From Runella limosa DSM 17973 (GTDB taxonomy: Bacteria; Bacteroidota; Bacteroidia; Cytophagales; Spirosomataceae), in contig NZ_AXVJ01000025.1 of NCBI RefSeq assembly GCF_000482465.1, positions 290,472-354,471 on the forward strand: a stretch of DNA of 64,000 bases. Direction: 5' to 3'. The notes below the pieces were generated by a model that saw only the letters and a list, made by a program, of their open reading frames with translations, made no database searches and was not told the origin of the DNA. Made by a program: the position numbers and the translations under genes. This document shows positions 7,083-16,121 of the stretch, piece after piece (the first letter of the stretch is position 1; the number at the start of each line of letters is the position of its first letter).

Positions 7083-9275
7083 ATGATGTATAAAAGGACT
7101 TTTTTTATTCTCTTTTTATTTCTGAAGGCTTTGGTGGGTATAGCTCAGTTTCCTCCTGTTAGAACACAAGAGGGGCAAACGTACGTCGTTCCGACTCAGT
7201 TTGACCTAAATAGATCATCCGATGAATCATACGTCAATTCTTTGCTCGATAAGGCACGAGTAATGATCAATAGCCAACAAAAGCACCCCCCTTCGGCCCG
7301 AAAAGATACCAGTATATTACAGCTTTACAATTACATATCCTCTATTTTTAGACAGTCAAAAGTAGCGCCTGATAGCTGTCTTTTTTACGCAAGAAAAACA
7401 ATTGAGTATGCCAAAAATTGTAGGAATACGGAATTTGAAGTGAAAGGTTTATTTCAGCAAGCACATTATCAAAGAGATATAAAATTAAATTTGGAAGAAG
7501 CTTTACGGCTTAATTTACGAGCTTATGAAATAGTTGTAAATGCCGATCACGACCCACAAGTTCTTTGGCGAATCTGCTATAATTTAGGAGACTTATACTC
7601 AAGTGTCAAAGAATTTGAAAAATCCCTCACTTACTTTCATCAATCGGAAACACGTATCGCACTGGGAACAGGATTGAGCAAAGCCAGTACCAATGCTTAT
7701 ACAGTTGCCATCTGGGAGGGCATGGCCATGTTATATACCTATAAAAAACAGTATCAAACGGCCAATACCTACTTTGTGAAAATTTTAGAACACCTGCCTA
7801 AAATACCTTTTATAAGCTCCCATGCAGGTATTTACGATAATTTGGCCGTATTTTATCAGTTGCAAGGTAAATACCTGCAAGCTATTGAGTATGGTAAAAA
7901 AGCTGAAACACTTTGGTTAGACCTTAAAAAACGAGAAAATCTAACCGCCACTCAAGCGAATCTAGCCAGTTGTTTTTTTGAAATTAACGATTTGCCTCAG
8001 GCACAAACTTATGCTTCTCTAGCTTTAAAACCTCCCGCTGCCAAAAACGCCCTCAAGAAAGCCCACTACGTACTTTATCAAATTTCACAAAAACAGGCTA
8101 ATTGGCAAGAAAGCTTAAAGCATTTTGAACAATATATACTATGGCGTGATTCGCTTGATGCCAAGTTCAATGCTGAAGAGCTGTATAAAGTCCAAAGTAG
8201 GTTTGATTTAGAAAAAGCTGAATTAAAAAATAAACAGTTAGAAGAACAGAGAGAACAAGAGTTATTAAAAATTCATCACCAAAATGAACTGGAAAAATTA
8301 AAAGCTTCCGCTGAACGGCAACGTTTTTTGGATCAGGCAGTCAGTGAAAAATTAGAACGGCAGATAGAAACACAAGCACTCAGAGAACAAGCTATTAAAC
8401 AAAAAGCACTTGCATTTGAGGATAGATCAAAGCAAGAAAAACTTATTAATAACCTCCAGATTAAAGAATTTCAGCAGAATAAACTCATTGAAAGCCGTAC
8501 AAGAAATACGCTTGAAGTTGGACTAGCTTTGAGTGCGCTATTGGGGTTAGTTTTATTTTGGTACAACCATAAACTAAGAACGAAAAACAAAGACTTAGAA
8601 GCCAAAAATGAAATTATCAGAGAGGTAACTCACAAAATCCAAGCTACCGAAATCTCGGCCTTACGGGCACAGATGAATCCGCACTTTATTTTCAACTGCC
8701 TAAATTCCATCCAATTATATACAGCACAAAGCAATACAGAGAAAGCTACCGATTACCTCAACAAATTTTCCCGATTGATTCGCCTTGTTCTGGAAAACTC
8801 CCGTTCAGAGAAAGTTTCGCTCGAAAATGAGCTAGAAACCCTTCGACTTTACATGGAAATGGAAGCCATGCGTTTTCGAGGAAAAGTAAACGCCTTCATC
8901 AATATTGCTCAAAACGTTGACAAGGATTCTATTCAAATTCCACCGTTGCTTTTACAACCTTTTGTGGAAAACGCTATCTGGCACGGACTTATGCACAAAG
9001 AAGAAGGCGGAATCATCCGTATTGAAGTAACCCAACCTCATGCGCATCTGTTGAGATTTGACATCACCGACGATGGAGTCGGGAGGGAAAAGGCCGCCGA
9101 ATTTAAGAGTAAATCGGCTACTCAAAACAAATCATTCGGCATGAAAGTGACCGCCGAACGTATCGAGCTCATTAATCAACTTTATAACACGGCCACCCAA
9201 GTACAAATCATTGACCTGAAAAATAAACAGGGAGAAGCCACGGGTACAAAGGTGGTAGTAGAAATTCCAATTTAA
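7083..9275 (+). CDS. TPR-containing LytS-type sensor histidine kinase
   Basis: I preferred the ATG at 7083 (7086 is possible) because it places a signal peptide (FFILFLFLKALVGIAQ) at the N-terminus of the 730-aa product. A periplasmic region of tetratricopeptide repeats follows, then a long charged coiled coil and one membrane segment (VGLALSALLGLVLFWY). The His_kinase domain has phospho-acceptor His534 in NPHFIFNCLNS. The ATPase domain shows PPLLLQPFVENAIWHG (N-box), DDGVGR (G1) and SFGMKVTAERIELI (G2). TPR kinases of this build are common in Bacteroidota and probably sense periplasmic protein or peptide ligands. The regulator gene begins 3 bp after its stop, so the two form a two-component operon. 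Confidence 0.9.
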   Translation: MMYKRTFFILFLFLKALVGIAQFPPVRTQEGQTYVVPTQFDLNRSSDESYVNSLLDKARVMINSQQKHPPSARKDTSILQLYNYISSIFRQSKVAPDSCLFYARKTIEYAKNCRNTEFEVKGLFQQAHYQRDIKLNLEEALRLNLRAYEIVVNADHDPQVLWRICYNLGDLYSSVKEFEKSLTYFHQSETRIALGTGLSKASTNAYTVAIWEGMAMLYTYKKQYQTANTYFVKILEHLPKIPFISSHAGIYDNLAVFYQLQGKYLQAIEYGKKAETLWLDLKKRENLTATQANLASCFFEINDLPQAQTYASLALKPPAAKNALKKAHYVLYQISQKQANWQESLKHFEQYILWRDSLDAKFNAEELYKVQSRFDLEKAELKNKQLEEQREQELLKIHHQNELEKLKASAERQRFLDQAVSEKLERQIETQALREQAIKQKALAFEDRSKQEKLINNLQIKEFQQNKLIESRTRNTLEVGLALSALLGLVLFWYNHKLRTKNKDLEAKNEIIREVTHKIQATEISALRAQMNPHFIFNCLNSIQLYTAQSNTEKATDYLNKFSRLIRLVLENSRSEKVSLENELETLRLYMEMEAMRFRGKVNAFINIAQNVDKDSIQIPPLLLQPFVENAIWHGLMHKEEGGIIRIEVTQPHAHLLRFDITDDGVGREKAAEFKSKSATQNKSFGMKVTAERIELINQLYNTATQVQIIDLKNKQGEATGTKVVVEIPI

Positions 9276-9277
9276 TT

Positions 9278-10021
9278 ATGAGAGCAATTATCATTGACGA
9301 CGAACCCGACGCAGTGGAACTTCTCAACATTCGACTGAATCAGAAATGCCCACAGATTGAAGTAGTCGCTACTTGCACAAGCAGTATCAAAGGAGTAGCT
9401 GCCATTATAGAGCACCGCCCCGAACTCGTTTTTTTAGACATTGAAATGCCACAAATGAACGGTTTTCAAGTATTGGAAGCCGTAGAAGGCATACCTTTTG
9501 CATTGATTTTTGTCACGGCTTATGACAAATTTGCCCTCAAGGCATTCAAATACAGCGCCATTGACTATTTACTCAAACCCATTGACTCTCATGAGTTAAC
9601 AAATGCTGTAAAAAGAATTGAACGATTCCAACATACTTCTTTTGAGCAGATTGACCACTTAAAAAAACAATTTGCCAATGCACAACGCCCACTGACAGAT
9701 AAAATCGCGCTGCCTTATCAAAACGGAGTAACGTTTGTAAGCATAAAAGATGTAATCTACTGCGAATCCGACGATAGTTATACAAAGTTTTTCTTAACTA
9801 ATGGGCAAAACTGCTTAGTGACAAAAACCCTCAAAGAAATTCAAGAACTACTAGAAGAGCGAGGTTTCTTGCGCATTCATCGTCAATACCTTATTAATCT
9901 CGACCACATTAAAAAGTTTTACAAGGGCGAAGGTTCTTACATAATAATGACAAACAATCAATCCATTCCTGTATCTCGATTACACAAAGAGCGCCTCTCA
10001 GAGCATTTTAAGTGGCTTTAG
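9278..10021 (+). CDS. LytTR-family response regulator
   Basis: The 247-aa product has an N-terminal receiver domain (acid pocket DDEPD at 7-11, phospho-acceptor Asp54 in VFLDIEMPQM, conserved TAYD and LKP loops). A LytTR DNA-binding domain follows at about 140-245 (KDVIYCESDDSYTKFF, RIHRQYLINLDHI, IPVSRLHKERL). It is the partner of the kinase immediately upstream and is expected to bind direct-repeat operators as a dimer. The target promoters cannot be read here. Confidence 0.93.
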   Translation: MRAIIIDDEPDAVELLNIRLNQKCPQIEVVATCTSSIKGVAAIIEHRPELVFLDIEMPQMNGFQVLEAVEGIPFALIFVTAYDKFALKAFKYSAIDYLLKPIDSHELTNAVKRIERFQHTSFEQIDHLKKQFANAQRPLTDKIALPYQNGVTFVSIKDVIYCESDDSYTKFFLTNGQNCLVTKTLKEIQELLEERGFLRIHRQYLINLDHIKKFYKGEGSYIIMTNNQSIPVSRLHKERLSEHFKWL

Positions 10022-10034
10022 TAAAATCCCCCCA

Positions 10035-11147
10035 CTACACCTTCACAAAAATCTTGTGGCGGTACATGACGTACAACATCAACCACACCAACAGCAAACC
10101 GCCCAAGGCATTGAAAACCTCATGCCACGGCTCAGGGGCGTGACCGTACAACCCCGCAAATAGCAATCGGGAGGTTTCGCCAAAACTGATAAAACGGCAG
10201 GCCAAGTAAATCACCAACGAGTTCATCCCAATTACTTTGAAGAAAAACGTCCAGCCCGTATATTGTTTGACGTCGATAATCCAGTAGAAAAGCACCACCA
10301 TCAAAAAGGCCATTCCGCCCGTTAAAAGAATAAATGAACTCGACCACAAGTGTTTGTTGATGGGAAAAAAGGGCGACCACGCCAACCCCGCCACTACCCC
10401 AATGACGCCCATCAGACTCAGTTGTTTCAGTTTTTGAGCGACTGAAATAGTCATATTTTGAAGAATATCTCCCGCCAAGCAGCCGAAAATCGTCAAACAA
10501 GTGGCCGATAGCTGCGTCGTCATGGCAAGTTCGTCGTAGGTCTTTTGTTTGAGACGCCCAGGCATAAAAGTACGGTCGAGCCAACCCACTAAATTCCCTT
10601 CAAACGTCAAATCGCCTGCCTGAAAACCTGGCGCGGGAATGAGCATCAGCACCGAAAAATAAAGCACTAAAATTCCCAACGCAATGTAGAGCATTTGTGT
10701 CCACGTAAAACGCATATACAACAAAGCCACCAAAAACGTAGCAATCCCAATCCGCCCCAAGACGGTTCCGTAGCGGATATGAGCAGGGTCGAAAATGTCA
10801 ACGGGGGCGTTTTTGTCCAAAATCCCCAACACAAACAAAATCAACATTCGCTTGAAGACTTTTTTGGTCAGCTCGGCTTGCGATACGCCTTTGGCCAAAC
10901 CACTTTTGAGGCTAAACGCCAAAGATACGCCCGCCATAAAGAGAAACAGCGGAAAAATGAAGTCATAAAACGTAAAGCCGTTCCAGTCAGGGTGGTGAAA
11001 TTGCGCGGCAATCGCGTCAATAAACGCAAAACCTGTTTTGCCCCCTAACAAATACAAAAAAGCCCCTCCACCCGAAATCATGAGCATATCAAACCCACGG
11101 AGGGCATCGAGCGAAGCCAATCGGCTCGGTTGAGTAACGGTGTTCAT
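10035..11147 (-). CDS. DUF5009 / HGSNAT-like membrane N-acetyltransferase (NagX-like)
   Basis: The 370-aa polytopic protein begins SRLASLDALRGFDMLMISGG, the signature of the family containing bacterial NagX and human heparan-alpha-glucosaminide N-acetyltransferase. About ten hydrophobic segments follow, with FTFYDFIFPLFLFMAGVSLAFSL after the first loop. Relatives acetylate glucosamine-type sugars at the membrane using acetyl-CoA from the cytosol. Its start overlaps the stop of the upstream sialidase-like gene by 4 bp (11144-11147), implying translational coupling and a shared role in amino-sugar use. The substrate is an inference. Confidence 0.85.
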   Translation of the reverse strand: MNTVTQPSRLASLDALRGFDMLMISGGGAFLYLLGGKTGFAFIDAIAAQFHHPDWNGFTFYDFIFPLFLFMAGVSLAFSLKSGLAKGVSQAELTKKVFKRMLILFVLGILDKNAPVDIFDPAHIRYGTVLGRIGIATFLVALLYMRFTWTQMLYIALGILVLYFSVLMLIPAPGFQAGDLTFEGNLVGWLDRTFMPGRLKQKTYDELAMTTQLSATCLTIFGCLAGDILQNMTISVAQKLKQLSLMGVIGVVAGLAWSPFFPINKHLWSSSFILLTGGMAFLMVVLFYWIIDVKQYTGWTFFFKVIGMNSLVIYLACRFISFGETSRLLFAGLYGHAPEPWHEVFNALGGLLLVWLMLYVMYRHKIFVKV

Positions 11148-12307
11148 TTTTTTCTAAATTTTTTAATGCGGTGAAAGGTTAGGAAATTGGCGTCGTGGTT
11201 GTTGTGCGCTCCTCCTACGCCATCGTCATAGGCCGTGCGCGACAAAAACACAATATGTCTGCCCTCAAAAAGCCAGTCCACGTACTGAAAGCCGTGTTTC
11301 AGGACATCTGGATGTTGAAGAACTACTTTGTGTAATCTCCAGTGAATCAGGTCTTCCGAACTAAAAAGTGCTTGGGTATTGCGGATACTGGCAGGGTTTC
11401 GTTTGGGGTTTGCCTCTTTGATTTCTTGAGGAATATAATTGGCAAGTGTCCAGTAGCGCTTGGATTTTGGGTCAAAACGAATCGTGAATTTTTTACTTCC
11501 ACCTGGGAAGTTGACAAAGTCTTTGGCAGGGTCAAACGTCGCATTTTTTCCATCGGCACTGATGTGGACAAAAGCAGCCTTCTCTTCCAAGGTGCTTTTA
11601 TCGTCAACGCGTAAAATATCCAGCAACTCGCCTTGCGGCGTCACGACGGCATTTCCCTCTATCCACCCTCCAAAATTCCCGCCCAAAAGCGTCGAATCAT
11701 AGCGCAGGACATTGCTGTGGCTCCAGCTCGAAGCTTTCATTGGGTCGGCATCCAACGGCATCGACATCATGAACGCGCCATAGCGTTTTCCCCATTTTTT
11801 AATCGACCCCATGGCGTCCTCCATAGCGCGCCACAAGCGCCCGTTGTGTTCAATCAGCGGAACAGGAGCGCAGTGATACTCTCCTGCCAACAATAACCCG
11901 TTGTCGCCGTCGGTTGGGGTAGTCCAAGTTTGGCCATTGTCGAGCGATTTTCGAATGATGGTATTTCCGTGATGTTTACTTGTTCCTAAAAAATAGAGGT
12001 TTCCTTGATGTACAAAAAGTTTTGACCAAAACTGACCGTTGATGGTTGAAATTTGAGTCCAAGTTTTGCCTTTGTCGGTAGAGCGATAAATGCACGAAAC
12101 GGGGCTTTCAAATTCTTTGGATTGGGGGCCAAACAGGTCGTGCGAGGCTAGGTAATCTCCGTTAGCAAGTCGGCAAATACTCGGCGAGCCAATGTACAAA
12201 CCCGAAGACGCTGGGCTGTAAGCGACTTTACTTCCTGGAACTTGGGCAATACCCCATTGAAACAAACAAACCAGTAAAAACCAGCTCGCAACAAGCGTTT
12301 TTCTCAT
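11144..12307 (-). CDS. Secreted BNR-repeat (sialidase-like) protein
   Basis: The 387-aa product has a signal peptide (LVASWFLLVCLFQWGIAQ). The propeller fold is marked by Asp-box-type motifs RSTDKGKTWTQ and KSLDNGQTWTTP and by GSPSICRLANGDYLASHD near the N-terminus. This is the exo-alpha-sialidase-like superfamily, though I do not see a full FRIP motif or the complete Arg triad, so other glycan chemistry is possible. It is coupled by overlap to the NagX-like gene. The first 17 coding bases and the upstream leader are part of a 50-bp sequence duplicated at 14300-14349 (see repeats). Confidence 0.75.
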   Translation of the reverse strand: MRKTLVASWFLLVCLFQWGIAQVPGSKVAYSPASSGLYIGSPSICRLANGDYLASHDLFGPQSKEFESPVSCIYRSTDKGKTWTQISTINGQFWSKLFVHQGNLYFLGTSKHHGNTIIRKSLDNGQTWTTPTDGDNGLLLAGEYHCAPVPLIEHNGRLWRAMEDAMGSIKKWGKRYGAFMMSMPLDADPMKASSWSHSNVLRYDSTLLGGNFGGWIEGNAVVTPQGELLDILRVDDKSTLEEKAAFVHISADGKNATFDPAKDFVNFPGGSKKFTIRFDPKSKRYWTLANYIPQEIKEANPKRNPASIRNTQALFSSEDLIHWRLHKVVLQHPDVLKHGFQYVDWLFEGRHIVFLSRTAYDDGVGGAHNNHDANFLTFHRIKKFRKK

Positions 12308-12340
12308 GTCAGACGTAGATTAGAAGGGTGCGTGCTCTTA
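12291..12340. repeat. 50-bp direct repeat, copy 1
   Basis: This 50-bp sequence recurs at 14300-14349 with two mismatches (48/50 identical), and the flanks diverge sharply on both sides. This copy contains the first bases of the sialidase-like gene and its leader. It ends in CTCTTA, which in copy 2 contains the stop codon of the pseudouridine synthase gene. Confidence 0.95.
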
Positions 12341-12694
12341 AAAGCAACATCATCTCTACAAATACCTCTGAAATAGCGGTTTCGGCTAGTGGGGAAGCGG
12401 AAATAAATTATCCTATTTGCCTATTTTTTTGAGTAGTAATATAAAAATTTAGACTGACACTACCTCAGATAAATAACAAGTTCAGGTTGAACGCATTAAA
12501 AAAAGTAGCCTCAGCGAGGCTAAATCTTAGTAGAAAAAAAAGGGCAAAGGCCATCCCAAAGCCCCATCGGGGTGACATCTTTCATCGAACACCGGCCGCC
12601 CGATGGGGATTTGATTCATTTTTCTACTGAGAGGTAGCTCCTCTGGAGCAATCAATAGACACTCTATATTTTAATGTGTTCAACCTGTAACAAG
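12308..12694. other. Intergenic region, 387 bp, occupied by MITE-like element
   Basis: The stretch contains the rest of direct repeat copy 1 (to 12340) and an AT-rich segment. The palindromic MITE-like element at 12483-12687 is listed separately. No gene is supported. Confidence 0.7.
12483..12687. repeat. MITE-like palindromic element, copy 1 (205 bp)
   Basis: The ends are inverted repeats, CAGGTTGAACGCATTAAA at the left and TTTTAATGTGTTCAACCTG at the right. The interior is a series of nested palindromes: AGCCTCAGCGAGGCT, GCTCCTCTGGAGC, and paired CCCCATCGGGG/CCCGATGGGG blocks. A second copy lies at 50951-51167 in the opposite orientation. There is no open reading frame. The size, terminal inverted repeats and internal symmetry fit a non-autonomous mobile element or a large REP/BIME-type repeat. 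Confidence 0.85.
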
Positions 12695-14236
12695 TTAAGG
12701 CTGGACTAAACGTATAAAAAACATATCGGTCAGTGAGTTGGCATTTTTGAGCCTAGTATTGCCTATTATAGATTCACCAACATATTGTCCTGTAAGATAT
12801 ATATTTTTATTTTGACCAATGGCCATATTGCTAATTACATCACTATTTTTTCCTCCTCCACTTATAACCCATTCAGCAGGATAATTATTAGCATATTTAG
12901 CCACAAAAAAGTCGAAACCTCCTGCAGAAGAGATTATTTTAGGTACGAATGATTTTATGATTGCATTTCCTATAAACCCACCAGCCAAATACACCGCTCC
13001 ATCATCATCAGCAGTAAGCGAAACACCACCTAGAAAATCTCCTTGTGTTTCAAAAGCCGCAACGACATTTGTTTCTGAGAATCGGGCCAAAAAAACTTGA
13101 TATGTGTTTAGATTACCTATTAATTTATAGTCCCCCAAAGCCGCAGTAGCTTGAAAACGCCCTGCTACATAAATATCGTCTCGATTAGTAGCAATAACTC
13201 TAACACCTTCAACATTTCCTCGCAAGTTATTCACATTACCATGTGCCTGAAAAACAGACACAAAATCTCCGTTAGAAGAATAACGAGCTAAGTACATATT
13301 TTGATTTCCAAGTGTTTCTAAAATTTTATTCCCAATACTGAATTTTCCTACGAAAGTTCCAGTAATATAGATTTGATTCTGTGAACTGATAGCAACACCT
13401 CTACAAGAGTCAAAATTGTTTCCTTCACTACCGCCCTGACGAACCCAACGAAATGCTCCTTCTGAAGTATATGAAGCTAAAAAAAAATCACTACTTCCGA
13501 CTGAAGTCAAAGTAGTATTTTCAAAAGTAGCAGAATCAAAAAAAGTACCAACAACATATAAATTATCGTTCCTGTCCAACCCAAGGTCATAAATCAACAA
13601 TGAATTGGTGCTATTTATTCTTCTTACCCACAAGGGCAAGCCTTCGGATGAAAACTTAGCCACAAAACCTTCTGCTTTACCAGTTGAAGCGGAAAGCGTT
13701 TCTATTCCAAAATTTACGCTATCCCTGAAAACGCCCGCTATGAGTAATTCACCTGTAGAACTTAAACATAAACGGCTCACATTTGCTCCAATCCCTGTAT
13801 TTGAAGCAACCTGTTTTACCCACAAAATTTTACCTGTCTTACTATATTTTGCCAAGAAAAGAGCAGAAGTATCTGGTGCTACAATTGATAAAGAATCAAA
13901 AATAGCGGTCAGATTAAAAATCCCTACGACATAGATATTATTGTTTTTATCAACAACAATATCTTCACCAATGTCAGAAAAAAGCCCTCCTCCCCTCCAA
14001 GCAGCCATTACTGGATTTTTTTCATCAACACCTAATGCCATCCATTTTATCCCATTATATACCCGTAAAACATTAAACGTCGTGTCAAAAATAGCATCCC
14101 CTCTCGTTGGTGATGTAAATTGATTAATTTCTTCGTATGATTTTTTGGGAAAGCTTATAGTATTTGGGGTTATAACTTGAGCGTTAAGGCTTAACGCTAT
14201 AGGAATAAACAAAAGAATAGTAAAAAACAATTTCAT
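12695..14236 (-). CDS. SBBP beta-propeller repeat secreted protein
   Basis: The 513-aa product has a signal peptide (LFFTILLFIPIALSLNAQ). A short N-terminal region ends in VYNGIKWMALG, of the kind found in Bacteroidota surface proteins. About seven SBBP-type repeats follow with the pattern DxxxNIYVxGxFxxxxxFxxxxLxxxGxxDxFLAKYxxxGxxxWVxQ. No T9SS sorting domain is present at the C-terminus. The whole gene lies between two 50-bp direct repeats and is more AT-rich than its neighbours, which suggests that it was inserted between the pseudouridine synthase and sialidase-like genes. Its function is unknown. Confidence 0.8.
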   Translation of the reverse strand: MKLFFTILLFIPIALSLNAQVITPNTISFPKKSYEEINQFTSPTRGDAIFDTTFNVLRVYNGIKWMALGVDEKNPVMAAWRGGGLFSDIGEDIVVDKNNNIYVVGIFNLTAIFDSLSIVAPDTSALFLAKYSKTGKILWVKQVASNTGIGANVSRLCLSSTGELLIAGVFRDSVNFGIETLSASTGKAEGFVAKFSSEGLPLWVRRINSTNSLLIYDLGLDRNDNLYVVGTFFDSATFENTTLTSVGSSDFFLASYTSEGAFRWVRQGGSEGNNFDSCRGVAISSQNQIYITGTFVGKFSIGNKILETLGNQNMYLARYSSNGDFVSVFQAHGNVNNLRGNVEGVRVIATNRDDIYVAGRFQATAALGDYKLIGNLNTYQVFLARFSETNVVAAFETQGDFLGGVSLTADDDGAVYLAGGFIGNAIIKSFVPKIISSAGGFDFFVAKYANNYPAEWVISGGGKNSDVISNMAIGQNKNIYLTGQYVGESIIGNTRLKNANSLTDMFFIRLVQP

Positions 14237-14299
14237 AATAATATACTTTATTAGTTCTGCTTATGAAGATAGCATAACATCAGTACATTTCATAATAAA

Positions 14300-14349
14300 A
14301 CAAGCGTTTTTCTCATGTCAAACGTAGATTAGAAGGGTGTGTGCTCTTA
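14300..14349. repeat. 50-bp direct repeat, copy 2
   Basis: This is the partner of 12291-12340. On the minus strand it starts with the TAA stop of the pseudouridine synthase gene. It continues into a relic of the sialidase-like start, ATGAGAAAAACGCTTGT, which then runs into unrelated sequence. This copy therefore looks like the original junction, now separated from the rest of the downstream gene by about 1.96 kb. Confidence 0.95.
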
Positions 14350-14958
14350 CCGCCAATTATCAATCTTAAGTTGGCGAAAAAACGTTTCTTCCTCAATCTC
14401 CCGAACTTGTCCAGGTTGTAAATCTTCCAACGACAGATTTTCGATGGAGAGCCGAATCAGACGCTGGCAACGGTGATTGATGGCCGATACCATTTTTCGT
14501 ATTTGGCGAAACTTCCCTTCGGTCATTGTGATGAGGAGCCAAGTATGCGGGATTCGCTCGTCAAACTCGTAGCCACTTTGAAACAAATTGGTCGGTTTCT
14601 CAACGATTTCTACTTCGCAGGGGGCTGTGACATACAGTTCTTCGGTACCGCGAATGCGAATCGCAACTCCCTCGCGGAGGCGTTGAAGGTTTTCTGGACT
14701 CACCACTTTATAGACCTGCACTAAGTAGCTACGCTTGTGGGTGGTTTCGCCTTGGAAGAGCAATCTGGTTACTTTTTTGTTGGTTGTGAGCAGCAATAAC
14801 CCTTCCGAAATGCCATCGAGCCGCCCAATCGGGTGTGTTCCTATGGGAAAATCAAACGCCAACTCGTCCAGCTTGCGCGCGTCAGCAGGCCCTATAAACT
14901 GCGAAAGCATATTATAGGGCTTGTTGAGCACAAAATAGCGGTGCGAAGCCTCAGTCAT
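14347..14958 (-). CDS. 23S/16S rRNA pseudouridine synthase, RsuA/RluE family
   Basis: The start at 14958 gives a 203-aa protein. It places the N-terminus at FVLNKPYNMLSQF and leaves 8 bp to the LuxC-type gene upstream. Catalytic Asp48 lies in HPIGRLDGISEGLLLLT, the motif II signature of the RsuA branch. Downstream are KSYLVQV-like and FRQIRKMVSAINHRCQRLIR (motif III) segments. There is no N-terminal S4 domain, as in RluE. It isomerises a specific uridine in rRNA. The TAA stop is part of the 50-bp repeat. Confidence 0.9.
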   Translation of the reverse strand: MTEASHRYFVLNKPYNMLSQFIGPADARKLDELAFDFPIGTHPIGRLDGISEGLLLLTTNKKVTRLLFQGETTHKRSYLVQVYKVVSPENLQRLREGVAIRIRGTEELYVTAPCEVEIVEKPTNLFQSGYEFDERIPHTWLLITMTEGKFRQIRKMVSAINHRCQRLIRLSIENLSLEDLQPGQVREIEEETFFRQLKIDNWR

Positions 14959-14966
14959 CAGTTCAG

Positions 14967-15989
14967 TTACAGGCTTGTTAAAAATGCCATGGTGTCCACG
15001 CCATCGGCATAGTCCGAAAGCGTTGGGGCTTGGGCTTGTCCCAACGGTAGGCTGTTGGGAAACCAACCATTTTGCGAAACAATGCACTGAATTTTTTCGG
15101 ATTGAGTGGCAAGATTCGCGGCAAGCTCTTCTGCCGAAGTATATGTTTCATAAAACAATACCGAAATCGGCGAAACCAACGACTCCGATTTTCGCATCAT
15201 CAAGAATCCATTGTCGAAATGCGGCTCACGGTTCACCAAATACACCGATTTGTTATACTCATAATTATTGAAGTACTTGTGGTGATTGATGTACGTACTT
15301 GCCTTGGGTTCAATGGTTTCGTAGAAAGTATCAAACCGATAACCCTCTGGTACATAGACCTTGGAAACATTGCGACAACCAAGCCCAAAATACTGAAGCA
15401 CATCCCGCCCAAAAGCATCGAGTTCTTCGGTCGTTTCGGTACCATTGAGCACGCCCACCGACGTCCGATTGCGGCGAATGATGTGGGGTTTCTTTGAAAA
15501 ATAATATTCAAAATAACGGGCGGTGTTATCGCTACCCGTGGCAATAAAAGCGTCGGCGTCGTTGAGGCGTTCGGCTACGGTGATACGTTCTGCCAAAGTA
15601 GGGTCGATTTCCTTCAATTGTTGCATCAAAAACAACATCAACACGCGATCGTCGGCACTGAGTTTGGCCAGTAAATGATGTCCACTCAACAGAACGCACA
15701 ACATATCGTGAAAACCCACGGCGGGAATATTTCCTGCCATCACAACCCCGATTTTTTGCGGCGTCACTTCTTCCGACATGGCCAAAGCGGAATACGACTG
15801 CAACCACTGCCGAAGTGTCTCTTCTTCCAAATAGGCCGAAGCAATAGACCGCAGCGATTCTGTCACAAACTCAGGCGTAAACCAGTGGTTTTGTGAATGA
15901 GCACGGTACGTGATTTCTTCAATGGCGTTTGTTTTGAGTAATTTTCCTAAGGAAACAAACGGAGCTATGCGTTTTTCGAGATTATTCAT
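14967..15989 (-). CDS. LuxC-type acyl-CoA reductase
   Basis: The ATG at 15989 gives a 340-aa protein (MNNLEKRIAPFVSLG...). It shows the LuxC/acyl-CoA reductase pattern: a nucleotide-binding region (GVVMAGNIPAVGFHDML, then SGHHLLAKLSADD), FIATGSDNTARYFEYYF, and a candidate catalytic Cys205 in FGLGCRNVSKVYVP. The family reduces acyl-CoA to aldehydes with NADPH through a thioester intermediate. No luxA, B, D or E genes are nearby, so this is not bioluminescence. In Bacteroidota such solitary homologues are of uncertain role, with lipid aldehyde or aryl-polyene chemistry as possibilities. It is divergent from the ferredoxin gene. Confidence 0.85.
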   Translation of the reverse strand: MNNLEKRIAPFVSLGKLLKTNAIEEITYRAHSQNHWFTPEFVTESLRSIASAYLEEETLRQWLQSYSALAMSEEVTPQKIGVVMAGNIPAVGFHDMLCVLLSGHHLLAKLSADDRVLMLFLMQQLKEIDPTLAERITVAERLNDADAFIATGSDNTARYFEYYFSKKPHIIRRNRTSVGVLNGTETTEELDAFGRDVLQYFGLGCRNVSKVYVPEGYRFDTFYETIEPKASTYINHHKYFNNYEYNKSVYLVNREPHFDNGFLMMRKSESLVSPISVLFYETYTSAEELAANLATQSEKIQCIVSQNGWFPNSLPLGQAQAPTLSDYADGVDTMAFLTSL

Positions 15990-16063
15990 TGAACTATTTA
16001 TAGGAAAAGTACAAATAAAATAAGAAATATATTTTTTGTACCCCAACCGAAACTTTAAATAAG

Positions 16064-16071
16064 TAAATTTG
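16064..16071 (+). promoter_or_regulatory. Candidate -7 box (TAAATTTG) for ferredoxin gene
   Basis: TAAATTTG matches TAnnTTTG. It would give a leader of about 45 nt before the ATG at 16122. A T-rich TTTTTTG lies about 25 bp upstream, slightly further than ideal for a -33 element. Confidence 0.5.
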
Positions 16072-16121
16072 TTTTTTAATTGCGAATGCAAATATCCCAA
16101 AACTAAACGATACTCTGCAAT

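Noticed and set aside
12483..12687. Insertion sequence or RAYT-associated REP element with its own transposase
   Set aside because: No transposase or Y1-type gene lies near either copy. It is kept as a non-autonomous, MITE-like repeat only.
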